Below are positions 17,254 to 26,391 of a DNA stretch of 32,893 bases, piece by piece (position 1 is the first letter of the stretch; every line of letters starts with the position of its first letter). This stretch comes from an uncultured Mycoplasmatota bacterium. Its GTDB lineage: Bacteria > Bacillota_I > Bacilli_A > Izemoplasmatales > Izemoplasmataceae. A model generated the notes under the pieces. The model ran no database searches and was not told the DNA's origin. It saw only the letters and a program-made list of their open reading frames with translations. The stretch spans positions 1 to 32,893 of the forward strand of contig CAJXNT010000012.1 of the NCBI GenBank assembly GCA_913057225.1, read 5' to 3'. The position numbers were made by a program, and so were the translations under genes.

Positions 17254-19277
17254 TGAAACTGTGGAGTTTATTTTTAGCCTTACAAAGTGTCTTTATTGGC
17301 GTCATCGCCAGTCCCATTGAAACCGGCGTGCGCTACCAGACCTTTACCCTCAATGACGGGGAGTTCGTCCGGACGCAAACGGCCTACACCCCACTTTCCA
17401 GTGTGTCCGATATTTACGGGGTTTCACTCGATACCCCCAATGACATCGTCTTAGGTGATGCGGGCAATGTTTACATTGCGTCTACGAACCGGACCAGTGA
17501 TACCGGGAAAATCATTCGTTTTAATTTAGACAGTGAAACCGTGGAAACCCTTGGGGAAGACTTTTTAATCAACCCGACAGGTGTGTATGTCCGGGACGAC
17601 CGAATTTACGTGGCCGACCGCGGCGCAGGCCTGGCCTATCAATTGGATACGAGTGGAGACATCCTGGTGACGTACAGCCGGCCCGATTCTCCCCTGTTTG
17701 GCGATGATGCCTTTCAACCGAGAAAAATCCTCGCCGATGCCAGGGGCAATGTCTACATCCTCAATAACGGTTCGAGGGGATTGGCCCAATTTACCAACGA
17801 CAATGAATTTTTAGGCTATTTTGGGACGAACGAAGTCTTTGCGTCGTTAAGGACCGTGCTTCAATATTTCTTTTTCACCGATGAACAACGCGCCAACTTA
17901 TTCTCACTCACCCCACCGGAAGTCTCCAACATGGCGATCGATGAGCGCGGCCTCATTCACACGGTTTCTTTAGGCGTTGAAGACACGGGCGTCAAACGCC
18001 TCAACATCAACGGCGATAACCTCTTAGGCGACGTCGTTCACCGCGCCAATCTGCTGGACATTTATGTGGGCCCCATCGGCAACATCTATACGATCTCCGG
18101 CGATGGGTACATCTATGAATACGACCGCGAAGGCAATTTACTCTTTGCCTTTGGCGGGCAAGACGAATCCAATCAAATCCAAGGGCTTTTTAACGTCCCG
18201 AGCGCGCTTGCGGTGGATGATTCTTATACCATTTATGCGCTTGATCAAGCCGAAGGCGAACTGAATATTTATCTGCCGACCGCGTTTTCCGATCTTGTGC
18301 ATGAAGCCTTATCGCTTTATCAGACCGGCAACTATGCGGCCAGTGAAGAGCCGTGGAAAGAAGTCCTCAAACAAAACGATCTTTTTGACCTCGCCCACAT
18401 TGGGCTGGGGAATGCGTATTTTTCATTAGAACGCTACGATGAAGCCCTCGAAGAGTTTGACATTGCAAGATACCAAAGCGGCTACAGCGATGCCTTCTGG
18501 GAAGTCCGAAATGAATTCTTACTGGAAAATGTGGGCACGTATGTCCTCATCTTTTTCATCGTCATGATCATTTATGTCATCAACCTCCGACTGAAGTTCA
18601 TGCACGTGGTCACCGATCCCATCAAAAAAGGCATTCGTTGGCTCCGGGGGAAATCCAGAACCTTGGATGAAATCCTCTATGTGTTTAGGTATCTCAGAAA
18701 TCCCGCCGATGCGACCTATGAAATCAAACGCAAAAACCGGGTCTCCATTCTTTCAGCGACCCTGCTTCTGCTGATATATTTTGGCTTTTATGTCTATTAC
18801 ATTTATGAACTCGGGTTTTTATTCAACCCCAGAGATATTTCTGAAATAAACTTACTCGAAGAAATTCTCCGCGTCTTTTTACCGCTTCTGTTATTTGTCT
18901 TATCGAATTACTTGATTGGCTCCATCCGGGAAGGCGAAGGACGGCTCAAAGATGTCTATATCACCACCATCTTCTCGGTGACGCCTTATTTCATTGTCTT
19001 ACCGTTTTTAGCCATCCTTTCCAGAGGCCTCACCTTTAACGAAGCCTTCCTCATCGATTTTGTGCAATTCATTGGGATTGGCGTGAGCGTCATTTACTTC
19101 TTCTTCATGGTGAAAGAGACGCATTACTATTCGATCAAAGAAACCACCGCATCCATTCTCATCAGTTTCTTTACGATGTTGATGCTGTTGCTGGGGTCGT
19201 TTATTATCTACATCTTACTGTCTGAGCTCTTTACCCTGATGGTCGATCTTGTGTTGGAGGTGTTCTACCGTGTTTAG
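17250..19277 (+). CDS. membrane protein with beta-propeller, TPR and Yip1-like domains
   Basis: A 675-residue protein of unknown function. It has a signal peptide (about 1-22). A repeat region (about 45-340) of NHL-type beta-propeller blades follows, with phrases such as PNDIVLGDAGNVYIAS, NPTGVYVRDDRIYVAD, RKILADARGNVYILN and PSALAVDDSYTIYALD. A TPR-like pair of helices sits at about 345-412 (LGNAYFSLERYDEALEEF). The C-terminal part (about 428-675) has six hydrophobic helices resembling the Yip1 family. The propeller should face outside with the helices in the membrane. It is sandwiched between two permease pairs, so a structural or gating role in glucan import is suspected. Start codons ATG 17250 or 17253 are both possible. 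Confidence 0.75.
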   Translation: MMKLWSLFLALQSVFIGVIASPIETGVRYQTFTLNDGEFVRTQTAYTPLSSVSDIYGVSLDTPNDIVLGDAGNVYIASTNRTSDTGKIIRFNLDSETVETLGEDFLINPTGVYVRDDRIYVADRGAGLAYQLDTSGDILVTYSRPDSPLFGDDAFQPRKILADARGNVYILNNGSRGLAQFTNDNEFLGYFGTNEVFASLRTVLQYFFFTDEQRANLFSLTPPEVSNMAIDERGLIHTVSLGVEDTGVKRLNINGDNLLGDVVHRANLLDIYVGPIGNIYTISGDGYIYEYDREGNLLFAFGGQDESNQIQGLFNVPSALAVDDSYTIYALDQAEGELNIYLPTAFSDLVHEALSLYQTGNYAASEEPWKEVLKQNDLFDLAHIGLGNAYFSLERYDEALEEFDIARYQSGYSDAFWEVRNEFLLENVGTYVLIFFIVMIIYVINLRLKFMHVVTDPIKKGIRWLRGKSRTLDEILYVFRYLRNPADATYEIKRKNRVSILSATLLLLIYFGFYVYYIYELGFLFNPRDISEINLLEEILRVFLPLLLFVLSNYLIGSIREGEGRLKDVYITTIFSVTPYFIVLPFLAILSRGLTFNEAFLIDFVQFIGIGVSVIYFFFMVKETHYYSIKETTASILISFFTMLMLLLGSFIIYILLSELFTLMVDLVLEVFYRV

Positions 19278-21585
19278 TATTCTCAAAAAACTCACACTCC
19301 TCACCCTTTTTGGGAGTGCGCCCTTCATCATCGCGAACACCCAGATGAATGCCCCTGCCGAGAGTGAACTTCCCGAATACTTAGAAGATCGTAAACTCTC
19401 GAGTTCTCAGTTCACCCAAGTGGATGACCTGCGCACTGTGGATCCTGAAAACTATATTCTCATCACCGAAGATGACCGAATCATTGCGTCCAACAATGAT
19501 TTAAATCTTTATTTTAATGAGACAACCACAACGTTTAAAGTCGAAGACACGGCGACGGAGTATGTCTTTGCCTCGCACATTGAAAATCCTGAGGCCGGCA
19601 CCTTTAACGCCCTTTTAGAAAGTGCGGTCGGATTGGATTTTATCCGCCTCGACCGAAACTATGACCTCAGGGAAAACGTGGGCCTCTCAGAAACCATCCA
19701 CACGGTGGGTGTGATGCCCATCCAAGATGGCGTGAAACTGTCCATTGAAATCGGAGGCTTTTGTGCCACCCGTGCGTGCGAGCGCTTTTATCCCAGTTAT
19801 GAATCGGGTGATCGAACCTTAGAAGAAATGTTTGAAGTGGGATTTACCAATATTGACATTGCCTTTGACGTGGAAGTGACCTTGCGTGAAGACGGCGTCA
19901 ATGTGAAAGTTCCCTTTGAAAGCATTCAAGAAAACGCCGAGAATATCCGGCTCGCATCTCTCACGCTTTTTCCTGGGTTTGGGGCCACCGAGATGGACCT
20001 TACACCCGGTTACATGATGATTCCCGATGGGGCCGGAGCGCTCATTCGGTATGAAGATAACGAAGGGGCCTATTTAAGTCCCTATCAAGCGCCGTTTTAT
20101 GGTGGCGATTTAGGGATTCCATCATCCCGGCTCAATGTCTCCAATTACCCCTTATCACTGCCTGTTTTTGGGGCGGTCCATGGCGTGTATCAGCATGGGT
20201 TTTTAAGTTTCATTGAATCGGGCGATATGAGTGCCAGACTGCTTGTCTATCCCAATGGGACGCTCAATCAACCGTATAATTTAATATTTGCAAAATACGA
20301 CTACCGGCGCATCTACCGTCAAAGTTTTACCACCGACGGATCGAGTGGGGCGCCGAGAGAAATCCAAACACTCTTTTCTGATATCGACGTTTCCTATACT
20401 CTTCTTACAGGGGATGACGCGCATTATGTGGGCATGGCGCATACGACACGGGACCAACTGGGACTCACCCAGAATGCCCTAAGTGAAGTGCCCTTGCATC
20501 TCACGTACCTCATGGCCGACAGTGAAGCCTCCTTCTTTGGGGCCACCTTGGTGGAGATGAGCACGGTGGAAGCGGTGAGATCGATGCATCAACGCTTCCT
20601 CGACGCGGGGATTACAACGATTGACACCGCCCTCATGGGGTGGAATGAAGGCGGCATGAGTGGGCATTTGCCTGCGAGCTATGACCTTGAAAATAGTCTC
20701 GGAAGCCGCCGGGAATTTGAAGATTTATTTGCCTTTTTAAATACCACCGGCGATGTCTCGCTGGTCAATGATTACATATTTGCGGGCGAAAACAGTGACG
20801 CGTCGTACCGGCGCGATATGGTTTCAGCCGTCGACCGCTTTAAACTGACCTTTGAATGTGGCTCATGTGTCTACAGCGAAACCGGCATCTTAAGCGCCGA
20901 AAGTGCGCAGCGCCTCTTTGAAAATGATCTTGAAAGACTCAATGCATTGGATGTTGATTACATGGACCCGTCGCTGGGTTCGACGCTTTCAACAATGTAT
21001 CAAGGCGGCCTCATTTCCCGCGAAACCAGCGCTAAAGTTTATCAAGCGATGGTGGAAACGGGGCGTCTCAATGTCAGCATGCCGAGTGGGTATTTACTTC
21101 CCTACCTGGATAAAGCCTATTACGTGCCGACGTATCATTCATCGCTCGAATATTTCGATGATTTAATTCCTTTTATGAGCACGGTCTTAAACGGGGTGAT
21201 GCCGCTATATAGCAGTTACCTCAACTTCAACTCGATCGGCGATACCGGCCTTTTAAAACTCATTGATTTTGGCATCTATCCGGCCTATCTCGTGAGTGAT
21301 CAACCGACCAGCCGACTGAAAAACACCGATATTTCCTACTTCTATACGACTCAAATGGAACGGTGGGAAGATTCCATCATTGAAAGTTATGATTTCATTG
21401 AATCGGCAATGGCCCCTACGCTGAATCAAACCTTAGTGCGTCGGGATGTTCCGATGCCGGGGGTGGTGAAAAAAGTCTTTGATGATGGGACGGTCCAATA
21501 CATCAATTATCAATCGCGTCCTGTGACCATCGATGACTTCACCGTCAATGCCTTAGACGTCTTAACCGTGGAGGTGCGCCCATGA
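19270..21585 (+). CDS. exported DUF5696-like protein, possible glycoside hydrolase
   Basis: A 771-residue protein with an N-terminal signal sequence (about 1-22) and no lipobox. The N-terminal half is beta-rich and contains the family phrase PGYMMIPDGAGALI at about 246. The second half (about 400-700) alternates strands and helices like a TIM barrel, with acidic residues at strand ends: Glu460 in GWNEGG and Asp566 in YMDPS. No known catalytic signature can be assigned, so enzyme activity is a hypothesis. I use GTG 19270, with GGAGG 9 bases before it, and not the in-frame ATG 19249 whose extension would precede the signal. It overlaps the upstream gene by 8 bases and the next permease by 4. 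Confidence 0.7.
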   Translation: MFSILKKLTLLTLFGSAPFIIANTQMNAPAESELPEYLEDRKLSSSQFTQVDDLRTVDPENYILITEDDRIIASNNDLNLYFNETTTTFKVEDTATEYVFASHIENPEAGTFNALLESAVGLDFIRLDRNYDLRENVGLSETIHTVGVMPIQDGVKLSIEIGGFCATRACERFYPSYESGDRTLEEMFEVGFTNIDIAFDVEVTLREDGVNVKVPFESIQENAENIRLASLTLFPGFGATEMDLTPGYMMIPDGAGALIRYEDNEGAYLSPYQAPFYGGDLGIPSSRLNVSNYPLSLPVFGAVHGVYQHGFLSFIESGDMSARLLVYPNGTLNQPYNLIFAKYDYRRIYRQSFTTDGSSGAPREIQTLFSDIDVSYTLLTGDDAHYVGMAHTTRDQLGLTQNALSEVPLHLTYLMADSEASFFGATLVEMSTVEAVRSMHQRFLDAGITTIDTALMGWNEGGMSGHLPASYDLENSLGSRREFEDLFAFLNTTGDVSLVNDYIFAGENSDASYRRDMVSAVDRFKLTFECGSCVYSETGILSAESAQRLFENDLERLNALDVDYMDPSLGSTLSTMYQGGLISRETSAKVYQAMVETGRLNVSMPSGYLLPYLDKAYYVPTYHSSLEYFDDLIPFMSTVLNGVMPLYSSYLNFNSIGDTGLLKLIDFGIYPAYLVSDQPTSRLKNTDISYFYTTQMERWEDSIIESYDFIESAMAPTLNQTLVRRDVPMPGVVKKVFDDGTVQYINYQSRPVTIDDFTVNALDVLTVEVRP

Positions 21586-22541
21586 ATTTAAAAGCGAAAC
21601 TCTTTCACAATAAACTCATTCACATGCATCATGACCATATTCTTTTTTTCAACCGGTTTAAAGTGAAAGTCACCGCCAAACGACGGTCATCTTTCATTGG
21701 GTTATCGTTCATCTCTTTATGGATTGTTGGGTATTTGATTTTTGCGCTCTATCCGATTGTCTATAGTTTTTACTTGTCGCTTTTTAAAGTGCGGCTCGAT
21801 GGCGGCGCCATCGATCTCACCTTTGAAGGGTTTAATAACTTTGCGGCGGCGTTTTTGTACGATCCATACTTCGTGGAAATTCTTGTGGAATACGTGCTTG
21901 AGATGCTTCTGAATGTGCCGATTACGATCGTCTTTGCCTTGATCATTGCGATGCTGATCAATCAGCCCATCAAAGGCAAAGGCATCTTCCGGACCATCTT
22001 CTTCTTACCCGTCATCATTACCACGGGCCCGGTCATTAGGGAGCTCATGAATCAAGGAGCCACCACGCTGCCTTCGATCGATGAATACAGCATCATTGAT
22101 CTGGTGATCACCAATTTAAACAGTGCCATCGCCGATCCCTTGCAAGCGTTATTCGATACGATTTTACTGGTGCTTTGGTTCACGGGGATACAAATTCTAA
22201 TATTCCTAGCGGGCCTACAAAAAATCGATAAAGAAATCTATGAAGCCTCGATGATTGATGGGGCGGGGCCTTGGGAGAGTTTTTGGAAAATTACGCTGCC
22301 CCAAATCATGCCGTTAATCACGGTCATTGTCATTTATACGACGGTGTCGATGAGTGTGTTTTCCCTGAATGAAGTCATCATCTACATTCAAAATGTGATG
22401 TTGGGCGAATCCACCGTGGGCACCTTGACCACGGGGTATGGGTATTCTGCCGCGCTGGCATGGATTTACTTCATCGTCATGGTCCTCATTATCTTGCTGT
22501 TTGTGGGCTTACTCTCGATAAGGAGGAAATCACGCGTATGA
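21582..22541 (+). CDS. sugar ABC transporter permease (MalF-type), second pair
   Basis: A 319-residue CUT1 permease with a basic, His-rich cytoplasmic N-terminus of about 40 residues before the first helix (FIGLSFISLWIVGYLIFALYP begins near residue 38). The coupling loop is EIYEASMIDGAGPWESFWKITLP. GGAGG precedes ATG 21582, which overlaps the stop of the DUF5696-like gene. It forms the second import channel together with the next gene. Confidence 0.9.
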   Translation: MNLKAKLFHNKLIHMHHDHILFFNRFKVKVTAKRRSSFIGLSFISLWIVGYLIFALYPIVYSFYLSLFKVRLDGGAIDLTFEGFNNFAAAFLYDPYFVEILVEYVLEMLLNVPITIVFALIIAMLINQPIKGKGIFRTIFFLPVIITTGPVIRELMNQGATTLPSIDEYSIIDLVITNLNSAIADPLQALFDTILLVLWFTGIQILIFLAGLQKIDKEIYEASMIDGAGPWESFWKITLPQIMPLITVIVIYTTVSMSVFSLNEVIIYIQNVMLGESTVGTLTTGYGYSAALAWIYFIVMVLIILLFVGLLSIRRKSRV

Positions 22542-23506
22542 TGAAATTATCCGCCCTCAAAAAAGAACTTCAAAACATGCCGAAATCCAGTGGCATGAAA
22601 CGCATGAGAAAAATCCTCTTTGGGATGAAATTCACCGATGGGCTCTTTTATAAAGTGTCGGTCTATATGCTCTTGATTGCCCTTTCGTATATCTACCTTT
22701 ACCCCATGCTGTATATGGTCACCGGATCATTCATGAGCATGGAAGACATCATCGATGTCGCGGTGAAATGGATTCCTTCGAGTTTAAACTTTGAGAATTA
22801 TTCCATCGTCTTTACGGAGATTGCCTATCTCAGAAGTTTGATCGATGGGATTTATCTCGCCATCGTGCCTGCGATCAGCGCCACCGTCTCGGCGGCCCTG
22901 GTAGGCTATGGCTTTGCGAAGTTTGACTTCCCCTTCAAGCGGACGCTTTTTGTCCTGATGATTATGACGTTTATTGTGCCCCCTCAAATTACGATGCTGC
23001 CGATGTTTCGGATGTTTTCTCAGTACAATTTACTCGGATCGATTCGTGCGTTTGTCTTCCCGGCGATTTTAGCCAATGGGCTGAATGCAGCCATCTTTAT
23101 TCTGATTTTCTTTCAGTTTTTTAGAATGGTGCCAAAATCCTTGATTGAATCGGCTGAACTGGATGGGGCCAATGCGTTCACGATCTTTATCCGGATTATT
23201 TTACCGCTGGCGATTCCTTCGATCATCATTGTCTTTTTATTCAGCTTTGTCTGGTACTACAACGAAACGTATTTATCGGGCCTTTATTTAAGAGGCTCTG
23301 ATTTACTCAGCCTCCCCTTAAGAATTGATCAATACATCTCGAATTTCACCAGCATCTACCCCGAAGGCTCCCCCGCCAGAGAACGGATGCAAGCGGTGAA
23401 ACTCGCCGGCAACATCCTCACCTTACTGCCGTTACTCATCCTTTATTTCTTTACCCAACGCTACTTCGTTGAATCCATCGATCGCACCGGGATCACAGGA
23501 GAATAA
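22538..23506 (+). CDS. sugar ABC transporter permease (MalG-type), second pair
   Basis: A 322-residue CUT1 permease. The EAA-type loop reads SLIESAELDGANAFTIFIRIILP and the first helix follows a charged 40-residue N-terminus. AAGGAGG stands about 11 bases before ATG 22538 (a second ATG follows directly); longer in-frame starts lie within the partner gene and have no ribosome site. It closes the transport part of the operon, followed after one base by the exported GH16 gene. Confidence 0.9.
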   Translation: MMKLSALKKELQNMPKSSGMKRMRKILFGMKFTDGLFYKVSVYMLLIALSYIYLYPMLYMVTGSFMSMEDIIDVAVKWIPSSLNFENYSIVFTEIAYLRSLIDGIYLAIVPAISATVSAALVGYGFAKFDFPFKRTLFVLMIMTFIVPPQITMLPMFRMFSQYNLLGSIRAFVFPAILANGLNAAIFILIFFQFFRMVPKSLIESAELDGANAFTIFIRIILPLAIPSIIIVFLFSFVWYYNETYLSGLYLRGSDLLSLPLRIDQYISNFTSIYPEGSPARERMQAVKLAGNILTLLPLLILYFFTQRYFVESIDRTGITGE

Positions 23507-23507
23507 C

Positions 23508-24656
23508 ATGAAAAAAATACTGACTTTACTCCCTTTACTGTTCGTCCTCAGTGCCTGCAGTGAAACCCCAGAAGAACCCGTCTTTGACGACCGCTCGTTG
23601 GTCGATGAAGACTGCGTGCACTTAGAAAACATTGGGGATTACCAACCGATTTGGTGCGATGAATTTGACTATGAAGGCATTCCCGCCGCCGATAAATGGG
23701 GCTATGATGTGGGTGGATCGGGCTGGGGCAATCAAGAGCTTCAGTATTACACCCGGGCCGACATCGATAATGCCTTTGTGGAAGACGGCGTCTTAAATAT
23801 CCGGGCCATGGAAGAACGCATGGGTGGCCGGGATTATACCTCGGCTCGCCTCGTTTCTAAGTATTTCATGGACATGACGTATGGGCGCGTGGTCATTCGC
23901 GCCAAAATGCCCGAAGGCCGGGGAACCTGGCCAGCGCTTTGGATGCTGCCCACGGAGTGGCGCTATGGGGGATGGCCCGACAGCGGTGAAATTGATATCA
24001 TGGAATATGTGGGCTATCAACCCAATACGATTCACGGGTCCATTCATACGGGTGCGTACAATCACATGATTGGCACGCAACTCACGTTTGAACGCCGGGT
24101 GGAAACCGTGGAAGAAGAATTTCACATTTATGAAATGGTGTGGGAACCCGGCCGCATTGATCTATTTGTAGATGACATCTTATTTGCCTATTTTGGCTAT
24201 AACCCGAACGCCAACATCGACGTGAAAAACACCGATGCCTGGCCCTTTGATCAACCGTTTCACTTGATCATGAACCTCGCCATTGGCGGGACCTGGGGCG
24301 GCGCTTTAGGCGTGGATGAATCGATCTTCCCGCAAACCATGCAAGTGGATTATGTCCGGGTCTATCAAAAAGATTATGCGGGCATGGATCAAAGACCCCC
24401 AAGCACCGTCACGGAGGTCGAACTCTTAAAGAAAACGGAAACTACGTTGCAATTTGGTTGGGACAAAGCCACCGATGATGTGGCCGTCAAAGATTATGAT
24501 GTCTTTGTCAACGGCATGCTTTATGAAACCACATCGGTCAATGGCATTTTCATTGAACGCCTAGATCCCAACACGGAATACGAAATCACCATCATCACCA
24601 AAGATTTTAAAGATCAAACGTCTGAGCCTTTCACGACCACCGTGTCGACAGAATAA
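23508..24656 (+). CDS. exported GH16 endo-beta-1,3-glucanase (laminarinase-like) lipoprotein
   Basis: A 382-residue lipoprotein: lipobox LSAC near residue 18, GH16 domain (about 45-305) and a C-terminal fibronectin-III-like domain (about 310-382). The active-site line GEIDIMEYVG gives nucleophile Glu161, Asp163 and acid/base Glu166, the spacing seen in bacterial laminarinases. WGNQELQYYT and GRGTWPALWMLP support the GH16_3 type. It should cut laminarin-like glucan at the outer face and feed the binding proteins. AGGAG lies 6 bases before ATG 23508. It is the only clearly exported glycosidase in the locus apart from the uncertain DUF5696-like protein. Confidence 0.93.
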   Translation: MKKILTLLPLLFVLSACSETPEEPVFDDRSLVDEDCVHLENIGDYQPIWCDEFDYEGIPAADKWGYDVGGSGWGNQELQYYTRADIDNAFVEDGVLNIRAMEERMGGRDYTSARLVSKYFMDMTYGRVVIRAKMPEGRGTWPALWMLPTEWRYGGWPDSGEIDIMEYVGYQPNTIHGSIHTGAYNHMIGTQLTFERRVETVEEEFHIYEMVWEPGRIDLFVDDILFAYFGYNPNANIDVKNTDAWPFDQPFHLIMNLAIGGTWGGALGVDESIFPQTMQVDYVRVYQKDYAGMDQRPPSTVTEVELLKKTETTLQFGWDKATDDVAVKDYDVFVNGMLYETTSVNGIFIERLDPNTEYEITIITKDFKDQTSEPFTTTVSTE

Positions 24657-24679
24657 ACTTTCAATTAAGTGAGGCCCTC

Positions 24680-25696
24680 ATGGTAACCATCAAAGACTTA
24701 TCCAAGATGTCGGGCTTTTCGGTGACCACCGTCTCCAAAGCCCTCAACGATTATTCGGACATCTCTCAAAAAACGAAAGACAAAATCTTAAAACTGGCCG
24801 CCGAAATGGAATATATTCCCAATGCGTCGGCCCGCAGTCTCATCACCCAAAAATCGTATACAATCGGCATCGTGTTCGATGAAATCACCGGCATGGGCCT
24901 TCAACATCCGCTTTTTTCACGGATTTTAGAAAGCTTCAAAAGCGTGGTGGAACATGAAGGCTATGACATCATGTTTTTATCCAAGTCGATGAATGGAAAA
25001 GATGGGTCGTATCTCCAACACTCCTTAAGAAAACAAGTGGAAGGGGTGTTTGTGCTGTGCACCGATTTTAACAGCGTTGAACTGGTCGATTTATACCGGT
25101 CGAAACTGCCCATGGTCACCTTGGATTTTGAACAATCTGACATTCTAAACATCACCAGCAACAATAAAACCGGCATCATGCAGGCGATTAAATATCTCGT
25201 GGACCTCGGTCACCGTAAAATCGCGAACATTCATGGATCTGACCGGACCTATATCGGCGGGCAGCGTAAAGATATCTTCCTCGATGTGATGCGTGAACTC
25301 GGCCTCCATGTGCCCACCCAATACATGGTCGAAGGACCGCTGTTTTCTAAAGAAGATGGCTATCAAGCCATGCAAAAACTCTTAAAACTTGAAGATCTAC
25401 CCACGGCCATTTTTGCGGCTTCAGACATGATGGCCATTGGGGCCATGCAAGCGATTCGAGAAGCGGGGAAAAAAGTGCCCGATGACATATCAGTGGTCGG
25501 CTTTGATGGCATTGAACTGGGTCAAATCATTCATCCCAGACTCACCACCATCCGTCAAGATTCCCGCAAAATCGGAGCCATTGCAGCCCATAACATTTTG
25601 CAGATGATTGATGCCAAAGCCCGCGATAAACGCGGTGAAACCATTTCCATTGACACCTATTTAATTACTGGAGAAACCACGAAGGTCTTACGATGA
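24680..25696 (+). CDS. LacI-family transcriptional regulator
   Basis: A 338-residue regulator. The N-terminal helix-turn-helix reads VTIKDLSKMSGFSVTTVSKALN, followed by the hinge helix NASARSL. The rest is the periplasmic-binding-protein-like effector domain, with IGIVFDEITG, GHRKIANIHG, AIFAASDMMAIGAMQA and the closing PRLTTIRQD. Its inducer is probably a glucan oligosaccharide or a breakdown product (inference). It lies between the two GH16 genes in the operon, so it would control its own synthesis. The operator-like palindrome at 3206 is the obvious target. The ribosome site is weak (GAGG before ATG 24680). It overlaps the next gene by 4 bases. Confidence 0.93.
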   Translation: MVTIKDLSKMSGFSVTTVSKALNDYSDISQKTKDKILKLAAEMEYIPNASARSLITQKSYTIGIVFDEITGMGLQHPLFSRILESFKSVVEHEGYDIMFLSKSMNGKDGSYLQHSLRKQVEGVFVLCTDFNSVELVDLYRSKLPMVTLDFEQSDILNITSNNKTGIMQAIKYLVDLGHRKIANIHGSDRTYIGGQRKDIFLDVMRELGLHVPTQYMVEGPLFSKEDGYQAMQKLLKLEDLPTAIFAASDMMAIGAMQAIREAGKKVPDDISVVGFDGIELGQIIHPRLTTIRQDSRKIGAIAAHNILQMIDAKARDKRGETISIDTYLITGETTKVLR

Positions 25697-26391
25697 ATAA
25701 ATCCCTCGATTTTAGACAATTAAACACCTTACCGCGCGATCTTTTTAACGTCGAAACGGGCGACACATGGTTCAACCGAGAAGTCCAAGCGTATACCGAT
25801 TCTTTGGATACGCTTTTTTTCACGGACCAAGGCCTGCACATCAAAGCGCTTAAAAAAAACGGCCGATATGAAAGTGCCCGGATTACCACAGAAGGCAAGT
25901 GGACTTTTCTTTATGGCACGCTTTCCATTACGGCCAAGTTACCCAAAGGCCGCGGGGCGTGGCCAGCGTTATGGATGCTTTCAGATACCCAGCCGTTTGG
26001 CGGTTGGCCGCATTCAGGGGAGATTGACATCGTGGAATACCGCGGCCATTACCCCGATCAAGTCCTATTTTCGCTGCATACATCGACCTATAATCACCGC
26101 AAAGATGGGCATTATCATCACGCGCATCCGATGACGCCTGAAGGGTTTCACACCTACACCTTAACCTGGCAAAAAGAATCCATAGGGTTATCCATCGACG
26201 GATCACTTGTTCATACCTTTAAAAAAGGCGAACATGGCCGGGACACCGACGATGCGGGGTGGCCCTTTCACCATCCGTTTCATCTGGTGATGAATGTCGC
26301 CGTTGGCGGCATGCTGGGCGGTGAGGTCTTCGATGAGGATTTCCCCCAAGAAATGATCATCCAATCCATTCACTATGAGGAGGCGTTATGA
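25693..26391 (+). CDS. short cytoplasmic GH16 beta-glucanase
   Basis: A 232-residue protein made of little more than the GH16 fold. The catalytic line GEIDIVEYRG gives Glu110, Asp112 and Glu115, and GRGAWPALWMLS matches the exported GH16 at 23508. It has no signal peptide, so it should shorten imported oligosaccharides inside the cell. A cytoplasmic GH16 is uncommon. The shared sequence suggests it is a paralogue of the exported enzyme that lost its signal and C-terminal module. It starts within the LacI stop (ATGA) and ends in an overlap with GH3. Confidence 0.88.
   Translation: MNKSLDFRQLNTLPRDLFNVETGDTWFNREVQAYTDSLDTLFFTDQGLHIKALKKNGRYESARITTEGKWTFLYGTLSITAKLPKGRGAWPALWMLSDTQPFGGWPHSGEIDIVEYRGHYPDQVLFSLHTSTYNHRKDGHYHHAHPMTPEGFHTYTLTWQKESIGLSIDGSLVHTFKKGEHGRDTDDAGWPFHHPFHLVMNVAVGGMLGGEVFDEDFPQEMIIQSIHYEEAL

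Noticed and set aside
19249-19272. Longer N-terminus (ATG 19249) for the DUF5696-like protein
   Set aside because: The extra residues precede the signal sequence and the GGAGG ribosome site would then be inside the gene; GTG 19270 fits better.
22460-22537. Longer N-terminus for the second MalG-type permease
   Set aside because: It would sit inside the partner permease gene in another frame; a strong AAGGAGG site marks ATG 22538.
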